Origin: Streptococcus cristatus
GTDB taxonomy: Bacteria > Bacillota > Bacilli > Lactobacillales > Streptococcaceae
DNA length: 52,307 nucleotides
Direction: 5' to 3'
NCBI RefSeq assembly: GCF_003943465.1
Contig: NZ_RJPR01000002.1
Coordinates: 164,755-217,061 of the forward strand
Position 1 is the first letter of the stretch, and every line of letters starts with the position of its first letter. Below the pieces are notes generated by a model that saw nothing but the letters and a program-made list of their open reading frames with translations, did not search any database and was not told the origin of the DNA. This document shows, piece by piece, positions 35,935 through 44,111 of this stretch. The position numbers were made by a program, and so were the translations under genes.

Positions 35935-36602
35935 AAGCTATCCTCACTTTTTAATGCTTGGAAAATGTAATTGTCAATATTGCGCGCCTTTTTACTCAAA
36001 CGCGGCATGCAAATATCAACTAAGGAGCATAACTGACAGTTTTTAAAATATTCAGCTTTTGGAATAAGCTTTTTGTCATAATATTCATGCATTTGGCAAG
36101 CTAACTCGGCTACTTCTTTTCGTAAATCAGAGGTGATTTCTATTTGCCTCTTTTGATTCACACTATGGTAATAAAGATAACCATACTCGATTGCGCACCC
36201 AAGAGTTTCTTCAAGACAAATCGTTTGAGCAACCAGCTGAACAATATCCCGAGTATCTCTTTTTGGTTTTCCACGCTTATATTCAATAATGACAGGAAGC
36301 CATTTGCCACGTTTTCCTTTTAGCGGAACTCCTTTTTCATCCTTATGGAATTCAACCACATCCAATATCCCATAGAGACCAAGCTCTTTTGATGAGACAT
36401 GCATAGCTCGTGAGGTTATGACATCCTTTCGCTTTTCTTTAATATAAGGATTATCCGCCTTTTGATGCAAAATCTGCCCATGAGCTGTCGCTTCGTTTTC
36501 AGCCCACTGCTGCTCAATATGAATCAAACTCCATTGGCGCTTGCAGAATTGGAAATGCTGAATACCAGATAACATCAAATAGTCACTTTCAGCATAAACC
36601 AT
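35931..36602 (-). CDS. cas4: CRISPR-associated exonuclease Cas4
   Basis: A 223-residue RecB-type nuclease with an iron-sulfur cluster. Cys20 (HFQFCKRQW) and the C-terminal trio NCQLCSLVDIC supply four cysteines; GILDVVEF and PVIIEYKRGKPK hold the nuclease Asp, Glu and Lys. In type I-C it trims prespacers and selects those with the right PAM. One base separates it from cas7. Confidence 0.95.
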   Translation of the reverse strand: MVYAESDYLMLSGIQHFQFCKRQWSLIHIEQQWAENEATAHGQILHQKADNPYIKEKRKDVITSRAMHVSSKELGLYGILDVVEFHKDEKGVPLKGKRGKWLPVIIEYKRGKPKRDTRDIVQLVAQTICLEETLGCAIEYGYLYYHSVNQKRQIEITSDLRKEVAELACQMHEYYDKKLIPKAEYFKNCQLCSLVDICMPRLSKKARNIDNYIFQALKSEDSL

Positions 36603-36603
36603 T

Positions 36604-37455
36604 TTACAGTCCTTCTAAGATATCAACTTTCAATCCTTTAGCTTCATATTCTGCTAATTTTTCTTGATTCAGATGAATGCGGTAGTCATCGTAACTATCT
36701 TTATCCTGTTTTTCTTTGTCAAATTCAATCAAATCAAAAACACGCGCACTGGAAACATTTCCTAACTTATTAGAATGAGTAAACCAGAAGACTTCCCTCA
36801 CGCGCATAGAACCTTCTGGACGAGCAGAAGAAGCATCGTTTTCAAAAAGACTAACGAGCACTTCCTTAATAACTTCAGCATCTTCGTTAGAGAATCCTGT
36901 TTTTTCAGCAAAATTTGGATTAATCGAACCATTGATGACATAGACACCATAGTCCACAAAATGCTTAGTCCCCATCGTATCAGATGAACGTCCACCTGCT
37001 TTTTTAGGTTCGACACCGTTTGTGCTTCGAGTAATCTGTAAACTAGAGATGATGATTGGATCCAAAGATTTAGCCATGCTGACAGAAACCGGTCCACGAA
37101 TAGCAAAAGAACGATCTTTTAGATAAGTGAACACTTGACCAAACGAACGGACATCCATCCATAATTGATTGGCTTTTTCATTAATTTCTTCATCTGATTC
37201 TTTTCCTGTAAATTGAGTCTTAAACCGTTTCTCAAGTGAATTAAGCCCATCCTCAATGCGATCATTTGCTTGTACAAAGATGGTGTGGCCAAAATCCTGC
37301 ATCCGATTGCGGATTTTGCGCTTGATGGCTACATCGCTGATTAAGCCTTGATTGGCTGCATTTGTTCTTGGCATATTTCCTGACAAGGGATCTCCATTTG
37401 CATTAGCTTCCCTCACTTCAACCGTTACCATAAAATCAATCTTGTGTTCCAACAT
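36604..37455 (-). CDS. cas7: Type I-C Cascade backbone protein Cas7 (Csd2)
   Basis: A 283-residue RAMP protein that polymerises along the crRNA guide. Opening MLEHKIDFMVTVEVREANANGDPLSGNMPRTN and GGRSSDTMGTKHFVDYGVYV are characteristic of Csd2/Csh2. It lies three bases after cas8c. Confidence 0.96.
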   Translation of the reverse strand: MLEHKIDFMVTVEVREANANGDPLSGNMPRTNAANQGLISDVAIKRKIRNRMQDFGHTIFVQANDRIEDGLNSLEKRFKTQFTGKESDEEINEKANQLWMDVRSFGQVFTYLKDRSFAIRGPVSVSMAKSLDPIIISSLQITRSTNGVEPKKAGGRSSDTMGTKHFVDYGVYVINGSINPNFAEKTGFSNEDAEVIKEVLVSLFENDASSARPEGSMRVREVFWFTHSNKLGNVSSARVFDLIEFDKEKQDKDSYDDYRIHLNQEKLAEYEAKGLKVDILEGL

Positions 37456-37458
37456 CTA

Positions 37459-39360
37459 CTATTCCTCACTTTCATTTTTTTCTTGTTTTGTATAAAAGAA
37501 CTGCTTTTCAGCATAGTAACCAAAAATAAATTGATAATCCAAGGGATCATTGATATCCTTCTTTGCCATTAGGGGGCTGAGTAATTGGACAATTTCTGCT
37601 CGCTCTTTGTCTAATTTATGAAAGATTCCATGAGCGTTTAATTTCACAGCCTCTTCATAAGGCTTGATTTTATTTACTAAATTCATCATTAATTTAGCTG
37701 GCTGGCTGGTATAGGCATTCCAGTACCTCTCGGCATTTGTTATCCTATTAGATTCTTTCTTGTCCTTATTTGGATTCTCAATTTCATATTTTTTCAATTC
37801 CATCAATTCAAAAATAGCTAATAATCTTCCGAAGAGATAGGAACGATTAGTATTTTCGTGATCTAACATTGGTTTAAACTCCCTTCCATATTGTTTGTGT
37901 AAAATCGCTAAACTTATTTGCTGCACCTGAGACCAGTGATTAGGGTACTTTTGTCGCTGTTTAATATTCGTTTCTAACTTCTTAACGATAGTACTAGGCA
38001 CTGGATTCCCATCAATCAAAGCTGTTACTAATTGCTGATATTGATCGCTCTTAAAACTGTCATTGTCCAATTCTAAATATTGTTCTCTATCAACACCGTA
38101 AGCAGCATTAATAATCTCACTAAAAGTAGGCGTTCTAAATTTATAATTTTCTACTTTAGTTTTTGGTTCCCAAGAGTAATTTTCCTGCCATGATTCCAGA
38201 TTTTTCAATAATTGTGAGACCTGGAGCTGACGGAAATATTTTAAAGCAATACGACCATTGCTTGTTTTATTTAGTATTGCAACGTAGTAGGTTGCATCAT
38301 TGCCAAATAATTTTCTTCCTTTGATAAACGAAGACCCTATTTTTTTATTTACTTGGTTCGGTTTGAGGAAAACCGAACTGTCTTTTTGGTCTTTATCATC
38401 TTCAAATAATTCATTAAAAACCGGCTTAACAATATCCAATTGACTCTCATTCGCTAAATCATCACTAAACCAATTGATGAGATATTGTGACGATCCTAGC
38501 CAAGTACTACTGTTTTTATTTTCTAGCAGATACTTAATCATTAAATGAATTTTTTCTGAAGTTTCATAGCCAACACTAAAAACATCTTCTCGCTCCTTAA
38601 AGCGCCCTTTATAGGCCTCTCCTTTATTACTAACCGAAATAATTTTAGCATTCCCCATCAGTCCTCGATGCTTATTGGTAATTTGCTCCGTTCGTCCGCT
38701 AATATTACATATTCCCAAATTATCCTGATTAGCTCTTACAAATGAAATATAAGATTGATGTAATTCCTTGTAGCTGGTCACTGATTCATCTTTAAAGCCA
38801 TGAAATTGTACAATTGAAAATTCTAAGAAATAAGCGGATAAATCAACAGTCTTGTTTTTTCCATCAGAGTCAGAATAGGTGATTTTCAATCCCTCTCTTT
38901 GGTAATGCTCACCATATAAAGACTGAAGAATGCTACTTAGAAAATCTGTTTGGAGAATAAAATGCTGAATTTTTATCAAAAATTCCTTGACTCTACCTTC
39001 CTCACAGTAAGCAATCCAACTAGCTAATTGTTTATGAAAATCATCATATTGCGATTGACTCACTTCTGGTATATAATAAGAAAACTTGTCTACAAGAGGA
39101 TGTGGAGCAGGATTGCTACCAGATCTTGCTACAGAATTTGCAGTCACAGGAAATATAATCGTTTGATTATCATACATGAATTCTGCCTTATAGAAACTGC
39201 CATCCTGATCCAACTTAACTGCAATAATATTTTTACCATTTGACTTCAAACTAGTATGATAAATCGGAAGCAAAACAGGATTGTCCCCACTTTGTTGGTC
39301 AACTAAGCCAATTTCTTCTGCTTTTTCATAAGCTTTTAAGAGAGAAGTAAAAAAATCCAT
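37459..39360 (-). CDS. cas8c: Type I-C Cascade large subunit Cas8c (Csd1)
   Basis: A 633-residue protein with SGRTEQITNKHRGLMGNAKIISVSNKGEAYKGRF (in the Csd1 family this region is conserved), WFGDD-like INWFSDDLAN and the long C-terminal helical region. Cas8c recognises the PAM and recruits Cas3. An internal start for a small Cas11-like subunit, known in other I-C systems, would fall in the last third, but I could not identify it with confidence. The start overlaps the cas5 stop by one base. Confidence 0.95.
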   Translation of the reverse strand: MDFFTSLLKAYEKAEEIGLVDQQSGDNPVLLPIYHTSLKSNGKNIIAVKLDQDGSFYKAEFMYDNQTIIFPVTANSVARSGSNPAPHPLVDKFSYYIPEVSQSQYDDFHKQLASWIAYCEEGRVKEFLIKIQHFILQTDFLSSILQSLYGEHYQREGLKITYSDSDGKNKTVDLSAYFLEFSIVQFHGFKDESVTSYKELHQSYISFVRANQDNLGICNISGRTEQITNKHRGLMGNAKIISVSNKGEAYKGRFKEREDVFSVGYETSEKIHLMIKYLLENKNSSTWLGSSQYLINWFSDDLANESQLDIVKPVFNELFEDDKDQKDSSVFLKPNQVNKKIGSSFIKGRKLFGNDATYYVAILNKTSNGRIALKYFRQLQVSQLLKNLESWQENYSWEPKTKVENYKFRTPTFSEIINAAYGVDREQYLELDNDSFKSDQYQQLVTALIDGNPVPSTIVKKLETNIKQRQKYPNHWSQVQQISLAILHKQYGREFKPMLDHENTNRSYLFGRLLAIFELMELKKYEIENPNKDKKESNRITNAERYWNAYTSQPAKLMMNLVNKIKPYEEAVKLNAHGIFHKLDKERAEIVQLLSPLMAKKDINDPLDYQFIFGYYAEKQFFYTKQEKNESEE

Positions 39361-40088
39361 TATTCTTCTCCTTTCTCCATAGCATCGTATTCCTTAAGTT
39401 CATCATCAACGGACTTAATCTGGCCAGGTGTCTTAAAGGTATAACTAGATAAAGTATTTACAATTTCACACTCAGACTGAGGCTTAAACTTAATCAACCC
39501 ATTCTCCATCACTGTTTTTGTAAAATAAGATTTTAATGGTGTCGTTTCGTCTTTTGGATAAGCAAAAGAATGGAACATAATACCCAAATCAATAGTAACG
39601 CCATCATAATAAGAAGGGGTGTTCTCATACTCTTCCTGACTAATTTCATCGACTAAGCCAAAGCACTCACTGGTTCCCAAAAAGATATTGCGTCGCCCAC
39701 CTTTTCGAATAGAACGTTCCATAATGGCTTCATGCTTTTTAGGTAGCCGATCTTGCATCAAATCTTCACGATTCTCATTCCAAATGAAATGGAATTTCAC
39801 TAGATATTCCACATCACTCAAGTATGAAACATAACTCAAATCCGCACTGTAATCATGTAACAAAGCACGAACACCATGTAGCTCTGTCTGAATTTGATTC
39901 ATGACCTTAACTTCAGTCACAACATTTGTGAAAGTCGGCTTGTAGTACACAGCATCAATTATGCCTTGGAGAGCTTGCCGAGTAGGGGTACTGTATGAGC
40001 TCCTTTCGCCTCCGCCTTTAGTTGCAGGGTTTGTAAAGAGAGCCATCTGTCCACGCACCCTTGCATAAAAATTTCTTGATCTGTACAA
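39360..40088 (-). CDS. cas5c: Type I-C Cas5 (Cas5d), crRNA-processing nuclease
   Basis: A 242-residue RAMP protein. In type I-C, which lacks Cas6, Cas5 cuts the repeat at the base of its hairpin and leaves an 11-nt 5' handle. RSYSTPTRQALQGIIDAVYYKPTF-like SSYSTPTRQALQGI and GGRRNIFLGTSECFG are family features. Translation starts with TTG, eight bases after a perfect AAGGAGG, so the start is well fixed. First gene of the cas5-cas2 operon, with its own promoter. Confidence 0.96.
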   Translation of the reverse strand: MYRSRNFYARVRGQMALFTNPATKGGGERSSYSTPTRQALQGIIDAVYYKPTFTNVVTEVKVMNQIQTELHGVRALLHDYSADLSYVSYLSDVEYLVKFHFIWNENREDLMQDRLPKKHEAIMERSIRKGGRRNIFLGTSECFGLVDEISQEEYENTPSYYDGVTIDLGIMFHSFAYPKDETTPLKSYFTKTVMENGLIKFKPQSECEIVNTLSSYTFKTPGQIKSVDDELKEYDAMEKGEE

Positions 40089-40121
40089 GGTTAAAACCTC
40101 CTTCTGTGATTCTATAAACCT

Positions 40122-40150
40122 ATCTTAGCACTTGAAACTTCAAAAGTCAA
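40122..40150 (-). promoter_or_regulatory. Promoter of the cas5-cas8c-cas7-cas4-cas1-cas2 operon
   Basis: TTGACT (40145-40150) and TAAGAT (40122-40127), 17 bases apart, leaving a leader of about 25 bases to the cas5 TTG. A second minus-strand TATAAT lies at 40174-40179, inside the putative crRNA-like target. Confidence 0.75.
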
Positions 40151-40159
40151 TTATTTTCT

Positions 40160-40178
40160 TTCTATATTTAGTGATTAT
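40160..40178 (+). promoter_or_regulatory. Putative Cascade operator: TTC PAM plus seed match
   Basis: TTC (40160-40162), the usual I-C PAM, is followed by TATATTTAGTGATTAT. This equals the first 16 nt of the guide RNA encoded at 40253-40268 except at position 12, a position whose base is flipped out in Cascade and not read. Matching stops after position 16. The site is about ten bases upstream of the cas5 -35 box, and its full protospacer length would reach the -35 box of the guide gene. Confidence 0.75.
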
Positions 40179-40188
40179 AAGATAGCTG

Positions 40189-40217
40189 TTGATTATATGA
40201 ATCAATTTTGATATAAT
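40189..40217 (+). promoter_or_regulatory. Promoter of the crRNA-like RNA
   Basis: TTGATT (40189-40194) and TATAAT (40212-40217) with 17 bases between. Expected transcription start near 40224. Confidence 0.8.
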
Positions 40218-40223
40218 CTATCC

Positions 40224-40327
40224 ATCATAGTGCTATCTATGTGGATTGAAATTATATTTAGTGCTTATTTATACTGAATTACAGGTCAACGAAGTCCTCT
40301 ACTGACTCTCGTCGACCTGTTTTCTTT
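40224..40327 (+). ncRNA. crRNA-like guide RNA, probable autoregulator of the I-C system
   Basis: The predicted RNA of about 100 nt has, in order: a five-pair hairpin CATAG-TGCTAT-CTATG (40226-40241); the 11 bases TGGATTGAAAT (40242-40252), identical to the 5' handle that Cas5d leaves on real I-C crRNAs; a guide of 28 nt (40253-40280); and a long hairpin terminator in place of a second repeat. Only the handle is shared with the array repeat, but the hairpin sits at the same distance and is rebuilt from different bases. The guide seed matches the cas5 upstream region next to a TTC PAM. Such partial-match guides (CreA/CreR-like RNAs) are known in other type I systems to bind without triggering cleavage. 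Transcription and function are inferred. Confidence 0.8.
40281..40327 (+). terminator. Terminator of the crRNA-like RNA
   Basis: Stem ACAGGTC / GACCTGT, continued inward by ACGA / TCGT and AGTC / GACT, then TTTTCTTTT on the plus strand only. The other strand lacks a T run, which shows that it serves a rightward transcript rather than cas3. Confidence 0.85.
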
Positions 40328-40333
40328 TAATTT

Positions 40334-42748
40334 TTACATCAGGAAACTTCCTGACTCTAGGGTGATCCCCTTTTTCTCATCATAATAACCATCTGACAAT
40401 ATCTGAATTTGCCCATTCAAATATGATTTTGTCGCTTCAAGTAACAAATCGCGTTCACGAACATTTACAGTATAGGGCTGCAATTCCTTTAAAAGTGCTT
40501 TTATTGTTTGATAGTCTTCAACAGATGGGTAATCATATTCACACAATTCTTCTAAAACCAACAACTTTTCAATAGCTTCTCCATACGGAACCAACACCCC
40601 TATTGTGTCATTGTTTATTAAATTCATTTTCAATCCAGCAGTTTTAAAGGCTTGTTTTAACTTTCCTTTAAAATCATTACTGTCTTGATATGAATTTATG
40701 CTTAAATAATCATAAACTGATTCACCATGCGATAAAGGATAATCCATTGAACCTTGATTATTAGCATAATAATATTCAAAAAAATCCCGATTTAAAAGTG
40801 ACATTTCAATAGGCGATGAGATTTTATGGATAATATGCTCTGTGGCGTCTTTCTTAGATTTTATTTCTTTCAAGCGTGATAGATTTTCCTCTTCAGCGGT
40901 AAGATTGACTAAGATAACTTGACCTTTATCACGTTTACCTTCACGATTGCATCGTCCACTAGCTTGCACAATTGAATCAACTCCCGCATAAGATCGGATG
41001 ACGCGATTAAAATCAATATCAACTCCAGCTTCAATTAGTTGCGTACTAATACAGATAATAGGTATTCCTTTTTTTATATGCTGTTTTATTTCCGATATAA
41101 TGTCTAATCTGTGCTGAGCACACATATTAGTCGAAAGTTGATAAATAGGTCTATCAGTCAATCCTTCAAGCATCATATAAAATTTATCAACTGTCTTCTT
41201 GGTGTTAAAAATCGCAAGAATAGACTCGTCATTTTCCAGTACAAAATCTACTAAATCTGACAGGTTCGAATGTTGATTATTTTCATCAAATTTTCTAAGT
41301 TCTGTTCTTGAAAAGACTGCTTTTTCTTCATGAGTTAACTCAACAATATCAGCAGCTTCACTATATTTCCCACCATAAGAAAGTTTATGTTTGATAGCAG
41401 CAGAATCATAAGTAGGCTGTGTAGCCGTACATAAGATAATAGTCGTGTTCATAACTTTATTTAAGAAATTCATGGTTAAATTAAATAAAGTTGTCACCTC
41501 AATAGGCAATGATTGCACTTCATCTAAAATCAAAACACTATTCGCTAAACTAGAAAAACGGCGAATACTTGCTGATTTAGTTTTAAATAAAGTTTGAAAA
41601 AATTGAACCATTGATGTCAAAACGACTGGACTATCCCAACTTTCTATCAGGTACTCTGGTAATAAGCTCTCTTTTTCGTCTCCCTTATCCTCGTTCTCTT
41701 GTTTGTTCTGTACAACATTTGAATGATGCTCTAGTACCCCATCTTCTCCAATAACTTTTTTAATAGCTGCTGCATTTTGTTCTAAAACAGATAAAAAAGG
41801 CGTAATATAGAAAAATCTTGATTTATTTTGGTCAGCTAATTGATGAAAGGCGTATCTCATACTAAGATTCGTTTTCCCAGCGCCAGTAGGAAGATCTAAG
41901 CGATAGATTCCCGTTGAATCTTTTTCTCCTCTACTCTTAACTCGTTCACCAATTTGTGAACGAATCTCATTAAGTCTTGTAGTTGGATGACCAAAGCTAC
42001 GATATTTTCGCTCAATAGCTTCAAGATAAGAAGCATTTAGCTTTTGTTTTTCTTCATCTTTTAAAGGTTCAATGAGCAGACCATAAGCATTGACAGTATC
42101 TAGTATATCTGCATTCTTCAAAAAAGATAAGTACATGCGAATAAAACAACCACTATAATATTCTTTCTCACTTTCATCAGACCAACTAAGTTTAGACCAG
42201 GCTTGCTGGTAATTTGTAAATGCTTTTTCGATTAAATCGTTTAAATCACTGTAACCATGAGGATTTAATTCAGCTTCTAATTCTTGAGCAAAAGGTAGAA
42301 TATCTTCTTGGTAAGCAAGATTATTCATACATTTTGTCATTCTATGCCTTAATTTATTGAATGCAAATTGTTCTGCTTGAACACCTTCATCTTCCAGAAA
42401 AATATTATACATACCGTGGTGAGCTGAAATAACATAAGCACTGATCTCCTGAAAAAGTATCCTATCTTCCATTGGAATACTTGATTTTTTTAAACATGCT
42501 TGTATACTTTGAAAGAGATAGATAGCTCCAGCAGATGAATGATCAACATGCTTGTTAGGTTGCATTTCCAATTTATCTTGAAAAGCTTTATTTGCCTTAC
42601 CTAAATCATGATACAAGCCTAGCAAAAAAAGCATATCCCCTTGTCCTAAAGACTCTGCTTGTTTTCTTCCACTTTCAGCAACATTTGTTAAATGTATTTT
42701 TAACGATTGCATTTCGTTCGTATCACGATTATAATGAGCTTTTATCAT
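40334..42748 (-). CDS. cas3: CRISPR-associated nuclease-helicase Cas3
   Basis: An 804-residue effector that unwinds and degrades target DNA after Cascade binding. N-terminal HD nuclease: LLGLYHDLGKANKAF (about 43-57) and VISAHHGMYN. SF2 helicase: TGAGKT (about 287-292), LDEVQSLP, LCTATQP, CISTQLIEAGVDIDFN and QASGRCNREG. I start at the ATG at 42748 with GAGGG just before it; an ATG 12 bases upstream is the alternative. It is separated from cas5 by 245 bases, so it is transcribed apart from the Cascade genes. Confidence 0.96.
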   Translation of the reverse strand: MIKAHYNRDTNEMQSLKIHLTNVAESGRKQAESLGQGDMLFLLGLYHDLGKANKAFQDKLEMQPNKHVDHSSAGAIYLFQSIQACLKKSSIPMEDRILFQEISAYVISAHHGMYNIFLEDEGVQAEQFAFNKLRHRMTKCMNNLAYQEDILPFAQELEAELNPHGYSDLNDLIEKAFTNYQQAWSKLSWSDESEKEYYSGCFIRMYLSFLKNADILDTVNAYGLLIEPLKDEEKQKLNASYLEAIERKYRSFGHPTTRLNEIRSQIGERVKSRGEKDSTGIYRLDLPTGAGKTNLSMRYAFHQLADQNKSRFFYITPFLSVLEQNAAAIKKVIGEDGVLEHHSNVVQNKQENEDKGDEKESLLPEYLIESWDSPVVLTSMVQFFQTLFKTKSASIRRFSSLANSVLILDEVQSLPIEVTTLFNLTMNFLNKVMNTTIILCTATQPTYDSAAIKHKLSYGGKYSEAADIVELTHEEKAVFSRTELRKFDENNQHSNLSDLVDFVLENDESILAIFNTKKTVDKFYMMLEGLTDRPIYQLSTNMCAQHRLDIISEIKQHIKKGIPIICISTQLIEAGVDIDFNRVIRSYAGVDSIVQASGRCNREGKRDKGQVILVNLTAEEENLSRLKEIKSKKDATEHIIHKISSPIEMSLLNRDFFEYYYANNQGSMDYPLSHGESVYDYLSINSYQDSNDFKGKLKQAFKTAGLKMNLINNDTIGVLVPYGEAIEKLLVLEELCEYDYPSVEDYQTIKALLKELQPYTVNVRERDLLLEATKSYLNGQIQILSDGYYDEKKGITLESGSFLM

Positions 42749-42777
42749 TTTTACCCTCATTTCATTTAGTGTTAATG

Positions 42778-42794
42778 TTGGAAAAATATTCCAA
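42778..42794. promoter_or_regulatory. Inverted repeat upstream of cas3
   Basis: TTGGAA and TTCCAA, five bases apart, about 30 bases before the cas3 start. Possible operator or short hairpin. No strong promoter could be fixed here. Confidence 0.35.
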
Positions 42795-42828
42795 TCTTAA
42801 ATCTCTAATTTAATAAAACTTCCAAATT

Positions 42829-42842
42829 TTAAAGCGCTTTCA
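42829..42842. promoter_or_regulatory. cre-like site upstream of cas3
   Basis: TTAAAGCGCTTTCA fits the CcpA site TGWAANCGNTNWCA at all but one position on either strand. It lies about 80 bases upstream of cas3. Confidence 0.4.
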
Positions 42843-43110
42843 TTTTTGGAGAAAATAGTTTCTGAAGTATTATAGACAGATTACAGAATACTTAAAAGAA
42901 TAATGTCTTAGTCCTAGAAAATGAATCCTTTATCAATGCGACCATATAGATTAAAACATTACTAATGACCTATACTATAATTATTTAACTTTAATAAAAA
43001 TCACTGATAATCTTCATAGGAATATATTCAAAACACTATATTAATATCATTGTAAACTTAAAAACTAAAAATTTCAATAGATTATGAGTATTTTTGTTAC
43101 TTTCTATTAA
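42843..43110. other. AT-rich spacer without recognisable gene
   Basis: I see no open frame with a start and ribosome site, no RNA gene, and only scattered -10-like boxes. It separates cas3 from degraded reading frames. Confidence 0.5.
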
Positions 43111-43135
43111 AAAACGCTACAACATTTGCTGTAGC
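43111..43135 (-). terminator. Terminator after degraded reading frames
   Basis: GCTACAGC-AAAT-GTTGTAGC on the minus strand (43116-43135) followed by six T. It marks the 3' end of what was once a leftward transcript. Confidence 0.75.
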
Positions 43136-43144
43136 ACTCATTTT

Positions 43145-43279
43145 TCATTCTTCTATATCTCCATATCTACAGTTATAAAGACTGATATTACTCTCGTTAC
43201 TCGGTAATGACAGCAAGCCATCTGACTCCTTTAGGCTGAGGATTTCAACTAATCTTAGAAGAGAATAGTTTTGTTGTAA
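43145..43279 (-). pseudogene. Reading-frame remnant without a start
   Basis: An open stretch of about 44 codons (containing LRLVEILSLKESDGLLSLPSN) ends at TGA just before a terminator. It has no start codon or ribosome site. It may be the 3' end of a broken gene, possibly the same one as the upstream remnant in another frame. Family not recognised. Confidence 0.3.
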
Positions 43280-43284
43280 TTATT

Positions 43285-43542
43285 TTAGAACGATTTTATG
43301 AACAATCTTTTGTCCACACTCCTCTTTAATTTTTGTAAAAAGTGACCGCTAATGCTTGTGTGCTCCACTGCAAAAAACTTACTTTCATCATCTAGCTTCC
43401 GATAGACCAATCTCTTTTGAGCATGTATAAGTCTATACCCATCGTTTAGAGCAATAAGAAGAAAAAAATCATAATCGAATAAGAAATATTTTCGAAACTT
43501 TTGGGGCAGATTTGGGTCAAATATAACAAAAACCCTTGTTAA
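43285..43542 (-). pseudogene. Reading-frame remnant without a start
   Basis: An 85-codon open frame, including FRKYFLFDYDFFLLIALNDG and RLVYRKLDDESKFFAVEHTS, has protein-like composition but no ATG, GTG or TTG with a ribosome site at its start; it begins inside the tRNA terminator. I take it as the tail of a truncated gene at the edge of the CRISPR island. No family recognised. Confidence 0.4.
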
Positions 43543-43553
43543 TCAAGGGTTTT
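43529..43553. terminator. Terminator downstream of tRNA-Arg
   Basis: AAAACCCTTG / CAAGGGTTTT with a five-base loop and T runs on both strands. Confidence 0.8.
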
Positions 43554-43566
43554 AAGTGTTGTTTAA

Positions 43567-43638
43567 TGTCCCCTGCCGGAATCGAACCAGCAACTACTCC
43601 TTAGGAGGGAGTTGTTATATCCATTGAACTAAGGGGAC
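43567..43638 (-). tRNA. tRNA-Arg (anticodon CCT)
   Basis: Cloverleaf of 72 bases: acceptor GTCCCCT paired to AGGGGAC, T-arm GGTTCGATTCC, and anticodon stem ACTCC/GGAGT with loop CTCCTAA, giving anticodon CCT, which reads AGG. The CCA end is not encoded. It lies 40 bases after rplS, only five bases past the rplS terminator. Confidence 0.95.
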
Positions 43639-43642
43639 TAGA

Positions 43643-43668
43643 GAAAAACTCTGCCAAGTGACAGAGTC
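43643..43668 (-). terminator. Terminator of rplS
   Basis: ACTCTGTC / GGCAGAGT stem with a four-base loop and TTTTTC on the minus strand, between rplS and tRNA-Arg. Confidence 0.75.
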
Positions 43669-43678
43669 ATTTCTGATA

Positions 43679-44026
43679 TTAACGACGGATTTCTTTGATA
43701 CGCGCTGCCTTACCTTGCAATGCACGAAGGTAGTACAATTTAGCACGACGAACTTTACCGTAACGAACGACTTCAATCTTGTCAACACGTGGAGTGTGGA
43801 TTGGGAAAGTACGTTCAACACCTACACCGTTAGAGATCTTACGAACTGTGTAGTTTTCTGAGATACCAGCACCTTTACGAGCGATAACGACACCTTCAAA
43901 GATCTGGATACGTTCGCGAGTTCCTTCGACAACTTTCGCGTGAACGCGGACAGTGTCACCAGGACGGAATGCAGGGATATCTGAGCGAAGTTGACCTTCA
44001 GTCAAGCTTTGAATTAATGGATTCAT
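43679..44026 (-). CDS. rplS: 50S ribosomal protein L19
   Basis: A 115-residue ribosomal protein at the 30S-50S interface. [35 protein letters not shown] and [31 protein letters not shown] are the L19 signatures. AGGAGA precedes the ATG. It lies in the conserved chorismate mutase-crcB-crcB-rplS order. Confidence 0.98.
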   Translation of the reverse strand: MNPLIQSLTEGQLRSDIPAFRPGDTVRVHAKVVEGTRERIQIFEGVVIARKGAGISENYTVRKISNGVGVERTFPIHTPRVDKIEVVRYGKVRRAKLYYLRALQGKAARIKEIRR

Positions 44027-44111
44027 TTTTTCTCCTATCTTACTAATCTTGTAGTTCTAGACAACAGCGGATTAGCCGTTTTTTTAGTGCATCCATTTAT
44101 GCACAAAGTAT

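Noticed and set aside
37459..38400. Internal start for a separate Cas11c subunit within cas8c
   Set aside because: Several in-frame ATG/GTG codons exist, but none with a convincing ribosome site by eye; left open.
40226..40252. The handle-bearing hairpin seen as a stray decayed array repeat
   Set aside because: A random relic would not keep the exact 11-base handle, a rebuilt hairpin, a promoter, a terminator and a PAM-flanked seed match together.
40281..40327. Hairpin after cas3 read as the cas3 terminator
   Set aside because: The T run lies only on the plus strand, so it fits a rightward RNA; leftward transcription from cas3 would see no T run.
40089..40333. A small toxin gene of the CreT kind paired with the guide RNA
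   Set aside because: The whole gap is used by two promoters, the target and the RNA; no short frame with a ribosome site was found.
32640..43560. Prophage or ICE carrying the CRISPR locus
   Set aside because: No integrase, structural or transfer gene and no clear direct repeat of the tRNA end; only an island is supported.
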